In this document: in pieces, positions 11,814 to 24,176 of the stretch
Position numbering within the stretch: position 1 is the first letter of the stretch
How the letters are laid out: every line of letters begins with the position of its first letter
NCBI RefSeq assembly: GCF_032854445.1
Contig: NC_088302.1
Location: 29,295,979 to 29,359,978 of the forward strand
Source: Liolophura sinensis
Lineage: Eukaryota > Mollusca > Polyplacophora > Chitonida > Chitonidae
Length of the DNA stretch: 64,000 nucleotides
Reading direction: 5' to 3'
The notes under the pieces: generated by a model
What the model saw: the letters and a program-made list of their open reading frames with translations, nothing else
Database searches by the model: none
Told to the model about the DNA's origin: nothing
Made by a program: the position numbers and the translations under genes

Positions 11814-12025
11814 CTTTACTCAGGTCAGACCTCAGTCTCTCCACCTCTTTCACCGCCAGGGATGTGACATTGGGAAGACCTAGAACATAGAAGTGGCGAT
11901 AGTACACAGACGATTGTGAGCCCGCTGCCCCCTCCCCCTCCCCCTCCTGAGAAGCAAGATACACAGAATTCCCAACTGGTTGTGCCTTACGCAGAGGCTT
12001 CCGATTCCTCCCTACATTCTGCAGT
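11814..12025 (-). CDS. Exon 3 (212 bp) of unidentified gene (first copy)
   Basis: The minus strand has acceptor CATTAGTCAG and donor AAAG|GTAACA. The single first base completes the Leu codon begun in exon 2 (CT+A). Seventy codons follow and one base is left over. The N-terminal part is basic (VGRNRKPLRKAQ), followed by a GEGEG run encoded by GGGGGA hexamers. The C-terminal part is likely helical (YRHFYVLGLPNV, SLAVKEVERLRSDL). The second copy is identical except for one extra hexamer, which keeps the frame. No family is recognised; no signal peptide or membrane segment is seen. Confidence 0.65.
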
Positions 12026-12463
12026 CTGACTAATGATATGGTCACCAAATAATGTAGAATTATGAATTGACACTCATTTACAGGCCTTTCATCATAATGC
12101 TCAGACAAAAATATTAGCCATGAGCTCTCCTTAGAAATGGACAAGACTCTATCCATACTGGTATAAGGGGCGAATTCGCATATAGCACATCATTGTACTA
12201 TTTATAACTCTCCAGATACATAATATATGTAACATGCGCATGTAAAGTTTTTGGGTTGTGTAAGAAAAAATACACTCATTTTGAAGTTTAATGTATATAA
12301 CAGAAAAATCAGATTACACAGATTACACTAAACAGCATAAACTTGAATTCAAAAAATGCATTTCAATAAACTTCACATTATGTCACCCATAGACATCATT
12401 ACACAGTACATGCATGTATATAACCAAATACGATGACTTCATATCATCAATAAATTACATATG
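12026..12463 (-). other. Intron sequence upstream of exon 3
   Basis: AT-rich, no gene recognised. It leads into the 79-bp minisatellite. Confidence 0.5.
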
Positions 12464-13283
12464 TACATACTGGATGAGATTTCAAATGTAAAGTACCATA
12501 CACTATGTTACAGAACTATGATTGTGAATCATCGGATAATATTACATACTGGATGAGATTTCAAATGTAAAGTACCATACACTATGTTACAGAACTATGA
12601 TTGTGAATCATCGGATAATATTACATACTGGATGAGACTTCAAATGTGAAGTAGTATACACTATGTTATAGAACTATGATTGTGAATCATCGGATAATAT
12701 TACATACTGGATGAGACTTCAAATGTGAAGTAGTATACACTATGTTACAGAACTATGATTGTGAATCATTGGGTAATATTACATACTGGATGAGACTTCA
12801 AATGTGAAGTACTATACACGATGTTACAGAACTATGACTGTGAATCACCAGGTAATATTACATACTGGATGATACTTCAAATGTGAAGTACTATACACGA
12901 AGTTACAGAACCATGATTGTGAATCATCGGGTAATTTTACATACTTGATGACACTTCAAATGTGAAGTACTATACACTGTTACAGAACCATGATTGTGAA
13001 TCATCGGGTAATATTACATACTGGATGAGACTTCAAATGTGAAGTATTATACACTATGTTACAGAACTATGATTGTGAATCATCAGGTAATATTACATAA
13101 TGGATGAGACTTCAAATGTGAAGTACTAAACACTATGTTACAGAACTATGATCATGAGTCACCAGGTAATATTACATACTGGATGAGACTTCAAATGTGA
13201 AGTACTATACATGATGTTACAGAACTATGATTGTGAATTATCAGGTGATATTACATACTGGATGAGACTTCAAATGTGAAGTA
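12464..13283. repeat. Intronic minisatellite, 79 bp x 10.4 (first copy)
   Basis: Units begin TACATACTGGATGAGACTTC. Each holds two short inverted repeats: ACTTCA-AATG-TGAAGT (6-bp stem, 4-nt loop) and ATGATT-GTG-AATCAT (6-bp stem, 3-nt loop). The first hairpin is almost invariant and the second varies between units. The second copy of the block has exactly five more units. Confidence 0.93.
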
Positions 13284-15272
13284 TTACAGAAATATTACAG
13301 AAATTCTGATTATGACACATGACTTATGTGGATCGATAAGATCCAATACAGCTTTTGAATGTATATTCAAATGTAAATGATTCTCACAGCTAGAAGCCAC
13401 GTCTTTCACAACTAGAAAAAATGTGATTCAGGCACATGAAGGAATTTAAAGGCGAAAAAAAAAAAAACATGCTACGGGAAATTCTACCAATATGATAAAA
13501 TCTCAGTGTGATATGAACAATAACACTGACCACCCACTGGATTTAATTTCAAGGTATGAATCGACGATGATCATACATTCAAATCATAAGAACATAGCTT
13601 GGATCTAAAAGGCTGCACAGAAGGCAAGTTGTCCACTTCTATATGTACATTCATATCTTCATGAAATACATGTACACTTGTACTTGCAAATGAGCTCGGA
13701 TCTGCTACAGAGTGTTTTAACTAATATGCATATAAAAAGGTAAGTATGAAATGAAGTATGAAAATAGTATACATGTTTGCAATGCAATAGTACTGTTTTA
13801 TTTGAATACAAACAATTCTATTTTATGGATTGTTTGTCTTGGCAAAAATATAAAATATGTCGCAGAATACAGGCCCTGAAATGGAAAACCCAATTCACGA
13901 CTGGAAGTGTCGAGACAGCAGAGCTCCGCAGAATTATGCAGGGAATTACCGTCTCATATTGACCAAAGCGCATCGAAGTCAGCTTTAGCGGAATTAAAGT
14001 TCGGGTGATGAAATACCCTCGATGAAGAATGTCATCCGTCGAAACTCAGTTAGCTTGGGAGACACTGCATCGCAGTCGGAATAAACGCCTCTCCGTATCA
14101 ATCTATAAAACACTGCGGCCCGTACCTTGTAGTTAATATGGAGCGAAAAGTCAAGCTCACCAGCAACCATTTAAACTCATGCTCATTTACTTAATGCACC
14201 TCAATCAACGAGACGGGAACAGAACGTGTTCACACTAGCCAATAGGCTCTAACTTGTGACATCTGTAGCAATAATTCATACCTCTTCCATACCAAGAAGA
14301 GCATCAGAGAGTGGAAAGGATGTTTCTGTTAACTAAGAGTATTAGGTGCTCATCAGGAAAAAGACTACTGAAGGGTGGTGAAAGTATTAAAACAGATCTA
14401 CCAGACAGGAGAGTTAACAAATGTACACAAAAGACAGACAGATGCCTTCCTCGAGGTTAATAATACTGAAAGGTGAGAGTACGAAGAGAGAGGTCTATGA
14501 GACAGGACAGTCAAGAGATGTACAGAGAATAGATTTGAGATCTGCAGCTCTCATCATGTTACATCCACACAGTTGATGAGATTTAAGTGCCATTTACAAG
14601 CACATTTACGTTCGGTTCAAATAAGTCAAATAAGTTATGAAGATCCCACACATTTCAAAACTAGTAATGTAATGCAGCTCTATGAGAATGACTGATTGAT
14701 TGACTGTTTAATGTATGACAACTCAAGAATTTTCAGCTATAAGGCATAAGTTAACCTGCAATGTTTGACTTCTCATGATCATACAATATAAGATTAATGT
14801 AACGGTAATAAATTCTTCAAACTAAATCTATAGGTTTACATCCTGAGCGGCAGCATAAATTTGGTGAGTTAATGGCATCTATGTACATCTATGTGATTAA
14901 TTATCGCAAAATAGCCCATATACCACAGCAACATAACAATACAAGGGGCATATGCCAATCATGTACTATGAGGAGTATGGAAGTGGTTCCGAAAACTGCA
15001 CTGTGAGGAGTATGTAACTAGGTCCGAACTAATGTAACTAATTGCAGTTGAAAGGTGAAATTCTATTGAAAAGTGATTAACTGAAGAATAGTTGAGACAC
15101 AGTGGACAGCAATAATCAAGTGTTCTGCATATTCTGCAAGTACTTTGGATCCTTGGTTAGGGAGCATAGATTCTATTAGTGCTGAAAACGGAGGTTTGGA
15201 AACCCATATACATGTAGTCCTCCACCAGTTTTAGCACTGCAATCTGTGTTATTCTCAGGGAGTTAAAACTCA
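13284..15272. other. Intron with a CpG-rich, allele-invariant segment
   Basis: No gene supported. The part at about 13860-14230 is clearly richer in CpG (for example TCGAAACTCAG, CACTGCGGCCCGTACC) than its AT-rich surroundings. It shows no difference between the two copies over roughly 650 bases. It has no long reading frame and could be regulatory or an old insertion. Confidence 0.4.
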
Positions 15273-15489
15273 TATATTTATTTATTTAATAGATGTTTCT
15301 AATGCAAGAATTAGTCAAAAATGTCTATGGGTGGAGGAAAGCAAAGTGCCAAGAGTAAACCACCAAACATTGACTGACTTCAATAAAGCCAACAGCCAAA
15401 AAAATTGAGAGCCGGATTTGAACATGCAATCTGGCCTTGTTAGTCGCAGAGAGCAAGCGCTTTAACCATCTGAGCCATGCTGTGAGGCC
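15273..15489 (-). mobile_element. tRNA-headed SINE (first copy)
   Basis: Read on the minus strand it has an A box (GCATGGCTCAGATGG), a B box (TGTTCAAATCC), a short AT-rich body and a TAAA-type tail. The body part GGGTGGAGG...AGTAAACCACC resembles the element at 8994-9353. No clear target duplication. Confidence 0.7.
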
Positions 15490-16217
15490 AAATAAGTCAA
15501 CAAAGATAAAACAACCACACTCTAACTCTACAAAGATTCTTTTTATTTTTACATATCTACAGTTTCAACACACAGGCAAATTGCTTCCAGAAATATATAA
15601 TTGCCTTTCAATTAAGATAATGTACATTTTATTACAGGTCTGATGCAGGAAAATGGACATTTGTGTACTCTGTACATCATACATACATTTTGATCTAGCC
15701 AAGAGCTTCGCTGATTGCAAGCCCATGACCCAGGCTGTCACTAAAACAAGCCCGTGCTTGTTATATCAGATCAGTGATTTCATGAAAACATAAAGGAGCA
15801 TAGTGTACACTAGACCAATGCATAATGCACACTGTCTAATGATCTCTTTGGAGCTTGATGGTATCTTCATTCCGATCAATTGTGCCCTACCTATGTACAT
15901 CTTCATGTGGGCCTCTATGTAAAAAATATGTGTATACACACACACAGTTGTGAGTACACAGTCCACATGACAACAGTTATTGGCTGAAGAGATCTACAGA
16001 TGTACAACACTGTAATGTACCAAAATCAAAGGTTCGCTAACTCTAATGATGTTCCTTAAAGGGATGAATGAATACCTCAACAAATTTGCTGCAAGAGGAA
16101 AAAGATGTCTGCGTGCATGGTTGTAGTTTGACATGTTTGGTGAGATGCTTTGTCAGAAAAATTGAAGCGTCAGAGACTGAACACTTTTATAGTTACAGTA
16201 TAACCATCAGAGACTCT
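15490..16217. other. Intronic stretch
   Basis: No supported gene. The frames at 15766-15966 (minus) and 16068-16253 (plus) recur in the second copy but lack splice context and protein-like composition. Confidence 0.45.
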
Positions 16218-16606
16218 GGTGGTGAAGTCAGCTATACAGTTAACCTGAGATAGCTGATGCAGTGAATCAAAACTACACCTCCATTAAAGCTAGCTTGTGA
16301 AGTCAGCTATATTGTATACAGTCAACTTGAGATAGCTTATGCAGTGAATCAAAACTACACCTTAATTAAAGTTCAGCCGGTGAAGTCAGCTATACAGTCA
16401 ACTTGAGATAGGTGATGCAGTGAATCAAAACTACACCTCCATTAAAGCTAGCTGGTGAAGTCAGCTAAACAGTCAACCTGAGATAGCTGATGCAGTGAAT
16501 CAAAACTACACCTCCATTAAAGTAGAGCTGGTGAAGTCGGCTACAGTGTATACATTCATCTTGAGCTAGCTAATGCACTGATCCAAAACTACACCCTGAT
16601 TAAAGT
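16218..16606 (+). repeat. Minisatellite, 75-83 bp x about 5 (first copy)
   Basis: Units start GGTGAAGTCAGCTA at 16221, 16296 (GTGAAGTCAG variant), 16379, 16454 and 16530. They share GATAGCTGATGCAGTGAATC and CTACACCTCCATTAAAG. Unit lengths differ through a short TTGTATACA insertion. The array is the same in the second copy at 28550-28938. Confidence 0.9.
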
Positions 16607-18722
16607 TTAAATTTAGGTGAGCTGTTTTAAAGTTTTGCAAAAAAGGTTATGAACAGGCCTCTCCAAATGCTGCATAAGATTGTGAAAGTTTTCTTTGTGA
16701 AAATAATTCATGAGATATTTTTAAAATAAATAGAACTATTCACTTATCTCCCTTTCATTTCTAGAAAGTTGTGACGTCATTCATGGCGCTCTTATTTATC
16801 TTTACACAGAGGTTACAGATTTTGTGACGTTGACGGTCAGATGTCAGTGAACCAGGGTCACTTTGACATCACAACATTTCACAATCCATGGTGTTTTAAG
16901 CAAACTGTACATGTACATATCTGTGTGGTTCATTTCTCATCAAAAATAAGCTAAAACGTACACATATATACAAAATTATACACAGAATTTATGAAACACA
17001 ATTATATCACCAGGTAATTACTTGAAATATTCTTGACTGGTAGAATAAAATAACCCAATAAAAAAAATACTAAATGCTTGCTCAAATAACTTTTAGACCA
17101 AAAACCTTTGCAGTCCACCTTTAAGAATCATTCAACGTAATAATGAATACAATACTTGTAATAAGAAATGAATAATTGTGTAACAAGAAGCATCACAAAA
17201 TTTTTTTATGGATAATGATTACGCTGTGCCACTTAAATGAAGGTCATTCTTAGACACAGTCAATTTTACACGAGCACAGCCATGCAAGTTCATAAGTTTC
17301 AAAAGAAAACTACATTTCAGACTGAAGCAAACATGAAACACAAACGAAAATATGTGTGAGTGAGTGACAGTTTACAAGGCCGGCCTAATGAAAATCGATC
17401 AACTGATACCTTGCTAAAATCCTTACTTTCTGGACATAGGCAACTCAAATGTGAAGTATTTATACTGGAAAATAAGGAGAAATTAAGTTCAGCTTTATAG
17501 ATCTATGTTCATCCTTTAGGTTCACCGAACTTTCACAACCCAAAGTTCATTTTTCTACAAAAGTGACAGTAAAACTCATGGTTCAATAGATTTCCACACT
17601 GCTCCACTATACACGTCAAGAAGTCTTACATTAGCCAAGGCTCCAGGGATAAAAAGCCCACTGATGGATTTTTATCTGGCTGAGTTTAGTATAATGTGCT
17701 GGTGATCACATGAGCGTTGGAGCTATCGGCAACATCCTTTCTCACACTTCCCTCCATAATGTGCCATACTTTATAACTTTGCACCTGGTCCAAAAAACAC
17801 CACTTAATATTGATCCTAAACAGCAAGATAATAGTCGCCTTTCACAACCTGATTTATTCCCCTGACAAAAACTTAGAATTACCCTACAGAACTCTCTAAA
17901 TGAATAAAGGGCTTCAGTAGAGGACCTTAAGTAGAAGTTTGGCTCCAAACCACAAAAAAAAAATTCCTTTCTTGGAATTCTCCAATGTCTTATTTTTAGA
18001 AGGCAAGTTTTGCAATTAATAATCTTTGATATTAAAAAAAGAAATCTTGTCAGATAACGGAAATGTCCTAGCATATGCAAATGTGTGTGGGTATCTATGG
18101 AATATACCACAGTGCAGCATAACTTTGGTCATATTTTGCTAGTTTCTCATTGTAGCAGCTAGGTCGACCAGTACAACTGCTGACGCACTTTCACAAGTCA
18201 AAGACACCAGACATGACACCTTACACAGTAAGGAGTCATACACAGCATCATGCAGAAAGACACCTTTACTAAAATCTGGTGTCTCTTTAAATCAAAGGTC
18301 CATAATAGCAGTCCAGATAGGGCCTCTAATTTTTTAATTAAATTCAATTTTAATATTTTGAATAATTTTTGGGACAATTGGTCTGCTCTTTTTAACCAAT
18401 ATGCAGATAATTGAAGCAGGAATAGTTATCTTCTTTTTCTCCACAATTGGTTAGTCCAATGAACATATTCCTACCTTTACTTTTACCAAAAACTGGGTGA
18501 GAACTGTAATTATTTGCTTTTAGCATAACTTATATCTTGTTTATCTTTATGCAACAACATAAACAAACAACTAATATATGTCCTAAAAATTACAAGAATT
18601 AAGGAATATCTTATCATGTGAGAACAACGATAGTATCATATTTCATATTCATGCTATGTCGATTGTCTTTCTCATTAAAACTGAATTACCTTATGTTTAA
18701 CATTGCTTTCAAATCAATGCTG
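16607..18722. other. Intronic stretch with cAMP-response-like site
   Basis: No gene supported; minus-strand frame 17742-18110 shows no splice signals or domain. A palindromic TGACGTCA lies at 16772-16779, followed within 70 bases by another TGACG and GGTCA words. This suggests a possible enhancer, unproven. Confidence 0.4.
16772..16779. promoter_or_regulatory. TGACGTCA (CRE-type) motif
   Basis: A perfect 8-bp CRE palindrome inside an intron of the minus-strand gene, also present in the second copy. TGACGTCA binds CREB/ATF factors in animals. Function here is inferred from sequence only. Confidence 0.35.
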
Positions 18723-18965
18723 GGGCCTTATGGGGGGGCGTTATGATCCAGGAGTGTCTCACCAATGCAGTTCCTGTGAGTTCAAGTACAGCTCATGCTG
18801 GCTTCCTCAGCGGCCATATGTGGGAAGGTGTGTCAGGAGACTGCGGATGGTCGTGGGTTTCCCCCGGGCTGTGCCCGGTTTCCACCCACCAGAATGCTGG
18901 CTGTTGTCGTGTAAGTGAGATATTCCTGAGTACGGTGTAAAACACCAATCAAATAAATAAATAAA
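18723..18965 (+). mobile_element. SINE lacking its A box, with target duplication (first copy)
   Basis: A main-family SINE with perfect 14-bp flanks TCAAATCAATGCTG at 18709-18722 and 18966-18979. The head is shortened: after GGGGCCTTATGGGG it jumps to GTTATGATCCAGGAG, so the A box of the tRNA promoter is missing. The B box region here reads GTTCAAGTACA, a change from GTTCAAGTCCA in the second copy. Confidence 0.9.
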
Positions 18966-18979
18966 TCAAATCAATGCTG

Positions 18980-19350
18980 CTTTCTTGTGACACTATGTTC
19001 TGTTAGAGAACACCTCCTTACACCAGTTGCTATTCGTACCATATTGGCAAATGTGGCCTTTTTCTTCTTTGTCCTTTACAAAGTGTTAAGCAAAGCACAC
19101 GTTTGAGATACTATTCTCTTTACACAGGTCACAAATGTGCTGTTCTTGGTATCTAGAAACAAAGATGAAGACCTCTTATGGTGGCTTTTAGGATATTAAC
19201 CGCTGGGAATTTTCCTCTTTCTCTCTGATTTTTTTCCCCCACTGTTGGATGAGCATTGTGGATTTGACCTTGAAACCCCGTCTGGGGACAAGTTTACTGA
19301 GTAAAATGTACAATGACCCCATCCCAATTAGATGTGATTCTTCCACTTAC
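18980..19350 (-). other. Intron sequence downstream of exon 2 (first copy)
   Basis: No gene or repeat recognised. The minus-strand intron begins with the GTAAGT donor of exon 2. Confidence 0.5.
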
Positions 19351-19381
19351 AGCTTCTTAATGGTGTTAGCATTATAGCTTC
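19351..19381 (-). CDS. Exon 2 (31 bp micro-exon), first copy
   Basis: The minus strand has a C-rich pyrimidine tract ending CACTCCCCTCCCCAG, then 31 bases and donor GCT|GTAAGT. Read with one base from exon 1 (G+GA, Gly), it encodes SYNANTIKK plus two bases of a Leu codon that exon 3 completes. The second copy encodes SYNATTIKK, so codon AAC versus ACC (Asn/Thr) separates the copies. Short length makes this exon dependent on the flanking model. Confidence 0.5.
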
Positions 19382-20844
19382 CTGGGGAGGGGAGTGCATG
19401 GAAGGGGAAGGGAAGAAGGATGGGCAATGGGAAGGAATTTAAGTATACAACAATTCTTAATTCTACTATTTATATTCAATGAATAATTTTTTAAAAATAA
19501 GGAATACGCAACAAAATCAAACAAACAAATATTTCATATTTTCAGGATCCAAACACTGAATATATCTGAAATAAACTCGCTCTAATTTTGACCTCCAATA
19601 TGCAAATGCACTGATTTATTTGCCTTTCCCTCTGTTGCGGTAGGCTATGTCATTCACGAAGTCTAGCTAGAAGTAATTAAAACTGAACATTATAACGTGT
19701 CAAACTGACTGTACATAGGACAACAAAATGTAAGAAAAACCCAATGTAAAAAATATGACATTTTTATATATTTTTTACTGGATGCATGCAGAAGGAGGGC
19801 TTCAATACCCACTTTCACAAAAATTTTTCTATTGATTTATCTTTTCTTATCTTATCTGGTGGTACAACCTGCATATCAACATCATTTACAAAATAAAATT
19901 CACAGAAATATATGACTGTTTTGTGAAAGTGGCTCACAAATTTCATGATGAATCGCTTTGCAATGATATATGCTGTTACCGATCATATAAAGACCATACT
20001 CAATTAAAGGCATCACAGGGCATACAGTATTAGCCTTAAGAACTAGCTACTTCGATTTTATCAGTGGATGACAGGCACGATTTTTGAGAGACACCTGTCG
20101 CCCTCTCGATGCCATCTGTGTGGGCAGAGAAGTTAGACGTGATGGAAAGGGTGTCAGATTATTACCAGCCAAAGCTTGAAACCTATACCAATTACGCCGA
20201 GCATTGCTTTCTCAAGGTGCCAAAATCCATTATAGTTTATCACACATATTGTTAAGATGAGCCTGTGCCTTACAATAGCGCCACCCTTCACAGAGCTGTC
20301 TAGCTGGCAGCCCACATAATCAATGTAAAACAGAACACTAACTTAATAGGCCTGTCACTTTTAATGTGGATTTCTGATCACACAAACAACACAGTTACAA
20401 ACTTAGTCATAAACAACTTCAGAGAGAAGCACTCTGGTAAGAGTCATCAATTATAAAACATCTCCGTTCAGCTGGTTTTATTTTTGATGGAAATCTGAGA
20501 TTGCGATTTATGTCGGGTCTCCTGTAAACCAAAACTACTGAAATCTGTTTAGATTCCTGTGAAAGGCATATTCAAACTCATACATACATCACAGCAGAAT
20601 TAATTTACAATGTTTCATCTCGCTCCCATCTCTGAGTCATAAATAAACATGGCATCCCCAATATCGTTAACTTTTTTGTAAATAAAACTATCACATGGGT
20701 GACAATGTTTTGTGGTACTAGATCGAAAGAGATTCTGGTGGGTTTCTGTGGAGTTAATCTATGGCAATCCATACAAATTCTTGACATAAATTATGAAAAT
20801 AAAAACCTGTAATTACACGTCACACATGCATGCTCAAAATTTTT
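19382..20844. other. Intronic stretch
   Basis: No gene recognised. Immediately right of exon 2 the plus strand is G-rich (runs of GGGG), which is the exon 2 pyrimidine tract on the minus strand. Confidence 0.45.
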
Positions 20845-21012
20845 TCAAGAATATTCCAGGATTATGGTTGGAGAAATTCGGCTCGCGTTCCACGACCATC
20901 TGCAGGTTGCTGTCAGACGTACGACGAGAAAGGAAGCCACCATGGGGCTGGACTTGAACTCACAACTACAATTGGTGAGGAAGCTACTGAATCATCATGC
21001 TAAGTTAGCACA
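20845..21012 (-). mobile_element. Decayed SINE remnant (first copy)
   Basis: Matches the main SINE family in minus orientation in ordered fragments: TCAAGAATATTCCAGGATTATG, CACGACCATCTGCAGGTTGCTG, GAAAGGAAGCC and GGACTTGAACTCACAA. It carries many substitutions and deletions and no tail or duplication, so it is an old copy. Confidence 0.75.
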
Positions 21013-21698
21013 CAATTCACTTCAGAGCATGGATACACGTAATATACTGAGATTGTGTATGTGTATGTATGCTTCAGATGTAAAGCTAGAAGTAATAATA
21101 CATTATTAATAGCCTATGTCCATTAATACATATATATATCACATCATGTTACCCGTAACCTACACAGTGGGCCCAAGTTCCACATAATGCTCTTCTTTAA
21201 ATTATCAGTAAAATAAAGCTCAAACCAGATGAATCAAAGAACAGTACTTCATTCATAAATTTAAATCTGAACTTAACAGAGAAAACATCGGGAGATAATC
21301 TCTCGAATGGATAATCCCCCTGGGCAACATGTACAAGTACACTCAAATTTGCATGCGCCTGTGGAATTTCTGTATTACCGTGGTAAAGCTGTACTTTTGA
21401 AGATACAATAATTCTTTTGATCAGAAAGAGAATCTGATCAGAAACAAATGAAAGAAGACAAGTGGTTGGTAAGGGCTTGGCATAAGCTTTGTAGATTTGT
21501 TATAGTGGAAGCAGCTTGTTGGCTTGATGCTCAAACGGCTCGGATGAAATGAAATACAAGCCAAAAACATCTCATGGCAATAACTGGGCTGCTCTGACAA
21601 CAATAGCCAGAGAGAGAAACTCGGGCAAATTGAGTTAGGGAGAAAGTCTAGGGCAGTTGTCTTTTGCACTGATCATTGTCCACTGATTGTCACTTGAA
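21013..21698. other. Non-coding end of contig A
   Basis: No gene supported. The sequence ends at the assembly gap in the middle of sequence that continues uninterrupted in the second copy at 34034. Confidence 0.5.
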
Positions 21699-21898
21699 NN
21701 NNNNNNNNNNNNNNNNNNNNNNNNNNNNNNNNNNNNNNNNNNNNNNNNNNNNNNNNNNNNNNNNNNNNNNNNNNNNNNNNNNNNNNNNNNNNNNNNNNNN
21801 NNNNNNNNNNNNNNNNNNNNNNNNNNNNNNNNNNNNNNNNNNNNNNNNNNNNNNNNNNNNNNNNNNNNNNNNNNNNNNNNNNNNNNNNNNNNNNNNNN
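21699..21898. other. Assembly gap, exactly 200 N
   Basis: A run of 200 N, a round number typical of a placeholder for unknown size. Any translation across it is meaningless. Confidence 0.99.
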
Positions 21899-21909
21899 AA
21901 TCGACTCAC

Positions 21910-21988
21910 GGGGTGGGGAAACTTCTTTCTATACAAATCAATAATATACACGGAATAAAACTGAGGGAGACAGGTGGAGGAGTGCAGA
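21910..21988 (-). CDS. Exon 5 of unidentified gene (second copy)
   Basis: Same 79-bp exon as 10198-10276 with the same acceptor and GTGAGT donor. It differs by one synonymous base in the last codon (CCC for CCT). The exon lies only 11 bases from the gap edge, so its downstream intron continues only in contig A. Confidence 0.6.
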
Positions 21989-22641
21989 CTGCTAAGACAA
22001 CAGGTATCTATAGATGACGACAAGTATGTATATACATTACAGGTGTGTCACTTTCATGCCAAACTAAATCAAATCTCAGATCAGCCAATATAAAGTAACA
22101 TCCATGTACGACATAAATTTATAAAAAGTTTAAATATCTAATGGTGTGCTAAACATAGGATAAAATGTTAATTTGTTATTTTTTTTATTTTATTTTGCAT
22201 TTTTTAATTGGGGACATCATTGTTTTAAACAAACTGTTTTTTTTTTTACCAATGAAATACATCCTCTTTAATCATACTTCAATTGGGTATACATATTACA
22301 TTTTACTGTTTTACTGTGACTTTCACATTCATTTTAAGGAATCTGTCAGAAATTAATTTTATTTTATGTATTAAAAAACTCAAAGAAGGTTTACACAACT
22401 CTTTTGGTGCACAGGTAATATTAAGCCAGTCAACTTATTTCACGGAATATGAAGAAATAACAAAGTTAATTATTCTCGAAATGCCTCAGTAGGATAGGCA
22501 ACAGCTAGTGCGCACCGTCATCATAAGAAAGTCTTCATTCTTAGAATTTAGGTACACTGACACAGTGCACATGTACTGTACAGGTAGCGCATGTTATCAG
22601 AGCTGTGTGAACACACACGTTTTGCTGTCACATGTGCTTAC

Positions 22642-22681
22642 ACTGTGACTAATGGATACAGGAGCCGGCGCTGTACGCAGT
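22642..22681 (-). CDS. Exon 4 of unidentified gene (second copy)
   Basis: Identical to 10934-10973, including acceptor and GTAAGC donor. It encodes CVQRRLLYPLVT between split codons. Confidence 0.55.
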
Positions 22682-23521
22682 CTGGGAAGATGGCAGATGG
22701 CCGGCAGTAAGAACACAGATTCTCATTACCATAATACACAGCATTATATATCTTACAGTGTTTAATTACAAAATGACCCCAGACAAGAGTAGTGTAAATA
22801 AAGTGGATGTCGTGGGAATGGTAGGATATGTCAGTGTATATACAAAGATAACAGTGGAGTATGCGTCATTGAATTCAAGGCCAATCAGAAATGTGGCCTA
22901 CACCTGGTTTTAATGTTACATCTAAATCAGAAAAAAAGTCAACTATATATTATTTTATCTTTCTGCCTTCAATCATTAAATGGATGTACTGCATTTCACC
23001 AAAAAATCTGAACGTGATCAAATTATTCATTTTGCCTGATTCTGTTCTGTTCATCTGTTCAAAGCTGATTTAAGGTTTGTTTGGGACATATATAATAATT
23101 TACATCTTACTGGAAAAATAGGAGTTTAAGCATATAAAGTAATACTTTGTACTTTTTTCATTCAAATTTACAGAGCAAATTGCCGAATACAAGGTCTTTG
23201 TAGATTTTCAAAAGTTTTAACCCTGTGTATGCAGTAATTCCAACAGTAAACAAAAGCGTAGTAAATAAAAAACAAGTGGACCTGTGCACCTATCTGTGTT
23301 TGAGTTGTTAACTTTTCACACTAGACTTCCATGCCAAACTTCCATTTCACTTTTCTGTTCTCGTGATGTGTAGGGGCCAGTAGTCAATAACTTTGTTTGA
23401 AGAAACACAGACATGACGGTAAAGTTCCGTGTGTGCTATATGTATCAATAAACAGCTAGACACACCTGTCCTGCATGAAGTGAACACACCTGCAACGAAC
23501 CTGTACTAACATCAATGTTAC

Positions 23522-23739
23522 CTTTACTCAGGTCAGACCTCAGTCTCTCCACCTCTTTCACCGCCAGGGATGTGACATTGGGAAGACCTAGAACATAGAA
23601 GTGGCGATAGTACACAGACGATTGTGAGCCCGCTGCCCCCTCCCCCTCCCCCTCCCCCTCCTGAGAAGCAAGATACACAGAATTCCCAACTGGTTGTGCC
23701 TTACGCAGAGGCTTCCGATTCCTCCCTACATTCTGCAGT
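23522..23739 (-). CDS. Exon 3 (218 bp) of unidentified gene (second copy)
   Basis: Same exon as 11814-12025 but with one extra GGGGGA hexamer in the Gly-Glu run, adding two residues without shifting the frame. No other difference was seen across the exon, while both flanking introns differ at several bases. This pattern fits purifying constraint on a coding exon. Confidence 0.65.
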
Positions 23740-24176
23740 CTGACTAATGATATGGTCACCAAATAATGTAGAGTTATGAAGTGACACTCATTTACAGGCC
23801 TTTCATCATAATGCTCAGACAAAAATATTAGCCATGAGCTCTCCTTAGAAATGGGCAAGACTCTATCCATACTGGTATAAGGGGCGAATTCGCACATAGC
23901 ACATCATTGTACTATTTATAACTCTCCAGATACATAATATATGTAACATGCGTATGTAGAGTTTTTGGGTTGTGTAAGAAAAAATACACTCATTTTGAAG
24001 TTTAATGTATATAACAGAAAAATCAATGGAACAGATTACACTAAACAGCATAAACTTGAATTCAAAAAATGCATTTCAATAAACTTCACATTATGTCACC
24101 AATAGACATCATTACACAGTACATGCATGTATATAACCAAATACGATGACTTCATATCATCAATAAATTACATGTG

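Larger units (their letters stand above)
10187..21698. repeat. First copy of a ~12 kb duplicated block (end of contig A)
   Basis: The block matches 21899-34033 collinearly from its first to its last base. It ends exactly where the 200-N gap begins. It is about 620 bp shorter than the second copy, mostly because its 79-bp minisatellite has five fewer units and it lacks a 173-bp segment. Differences elsewhere are scattered single bases and small indels. At 16060-17190 only a 1-base indel was seen. This is best explained as one haplotype of a locus represented twice. Confidence 0.93.

Noticed and set aside
12464-13283. Regular repeats suggestive of a CRISPR array
   Set aside because: The 79-bp units are contiguous and repeated end to end without unique spacers, and the genome is eukaryotic.
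17742-18110. 122-codon minus frame, 141 codons in the second copy
   Set aside because: An indel between the two near-identical copies shifts the frame, which is not expected for a coding exon.
21673-22023. Frames of 85-116 codons across the N run
   Set aside because: Translations through N are artefacts. Only the part at 21910-21988 is kept, as exon 5.
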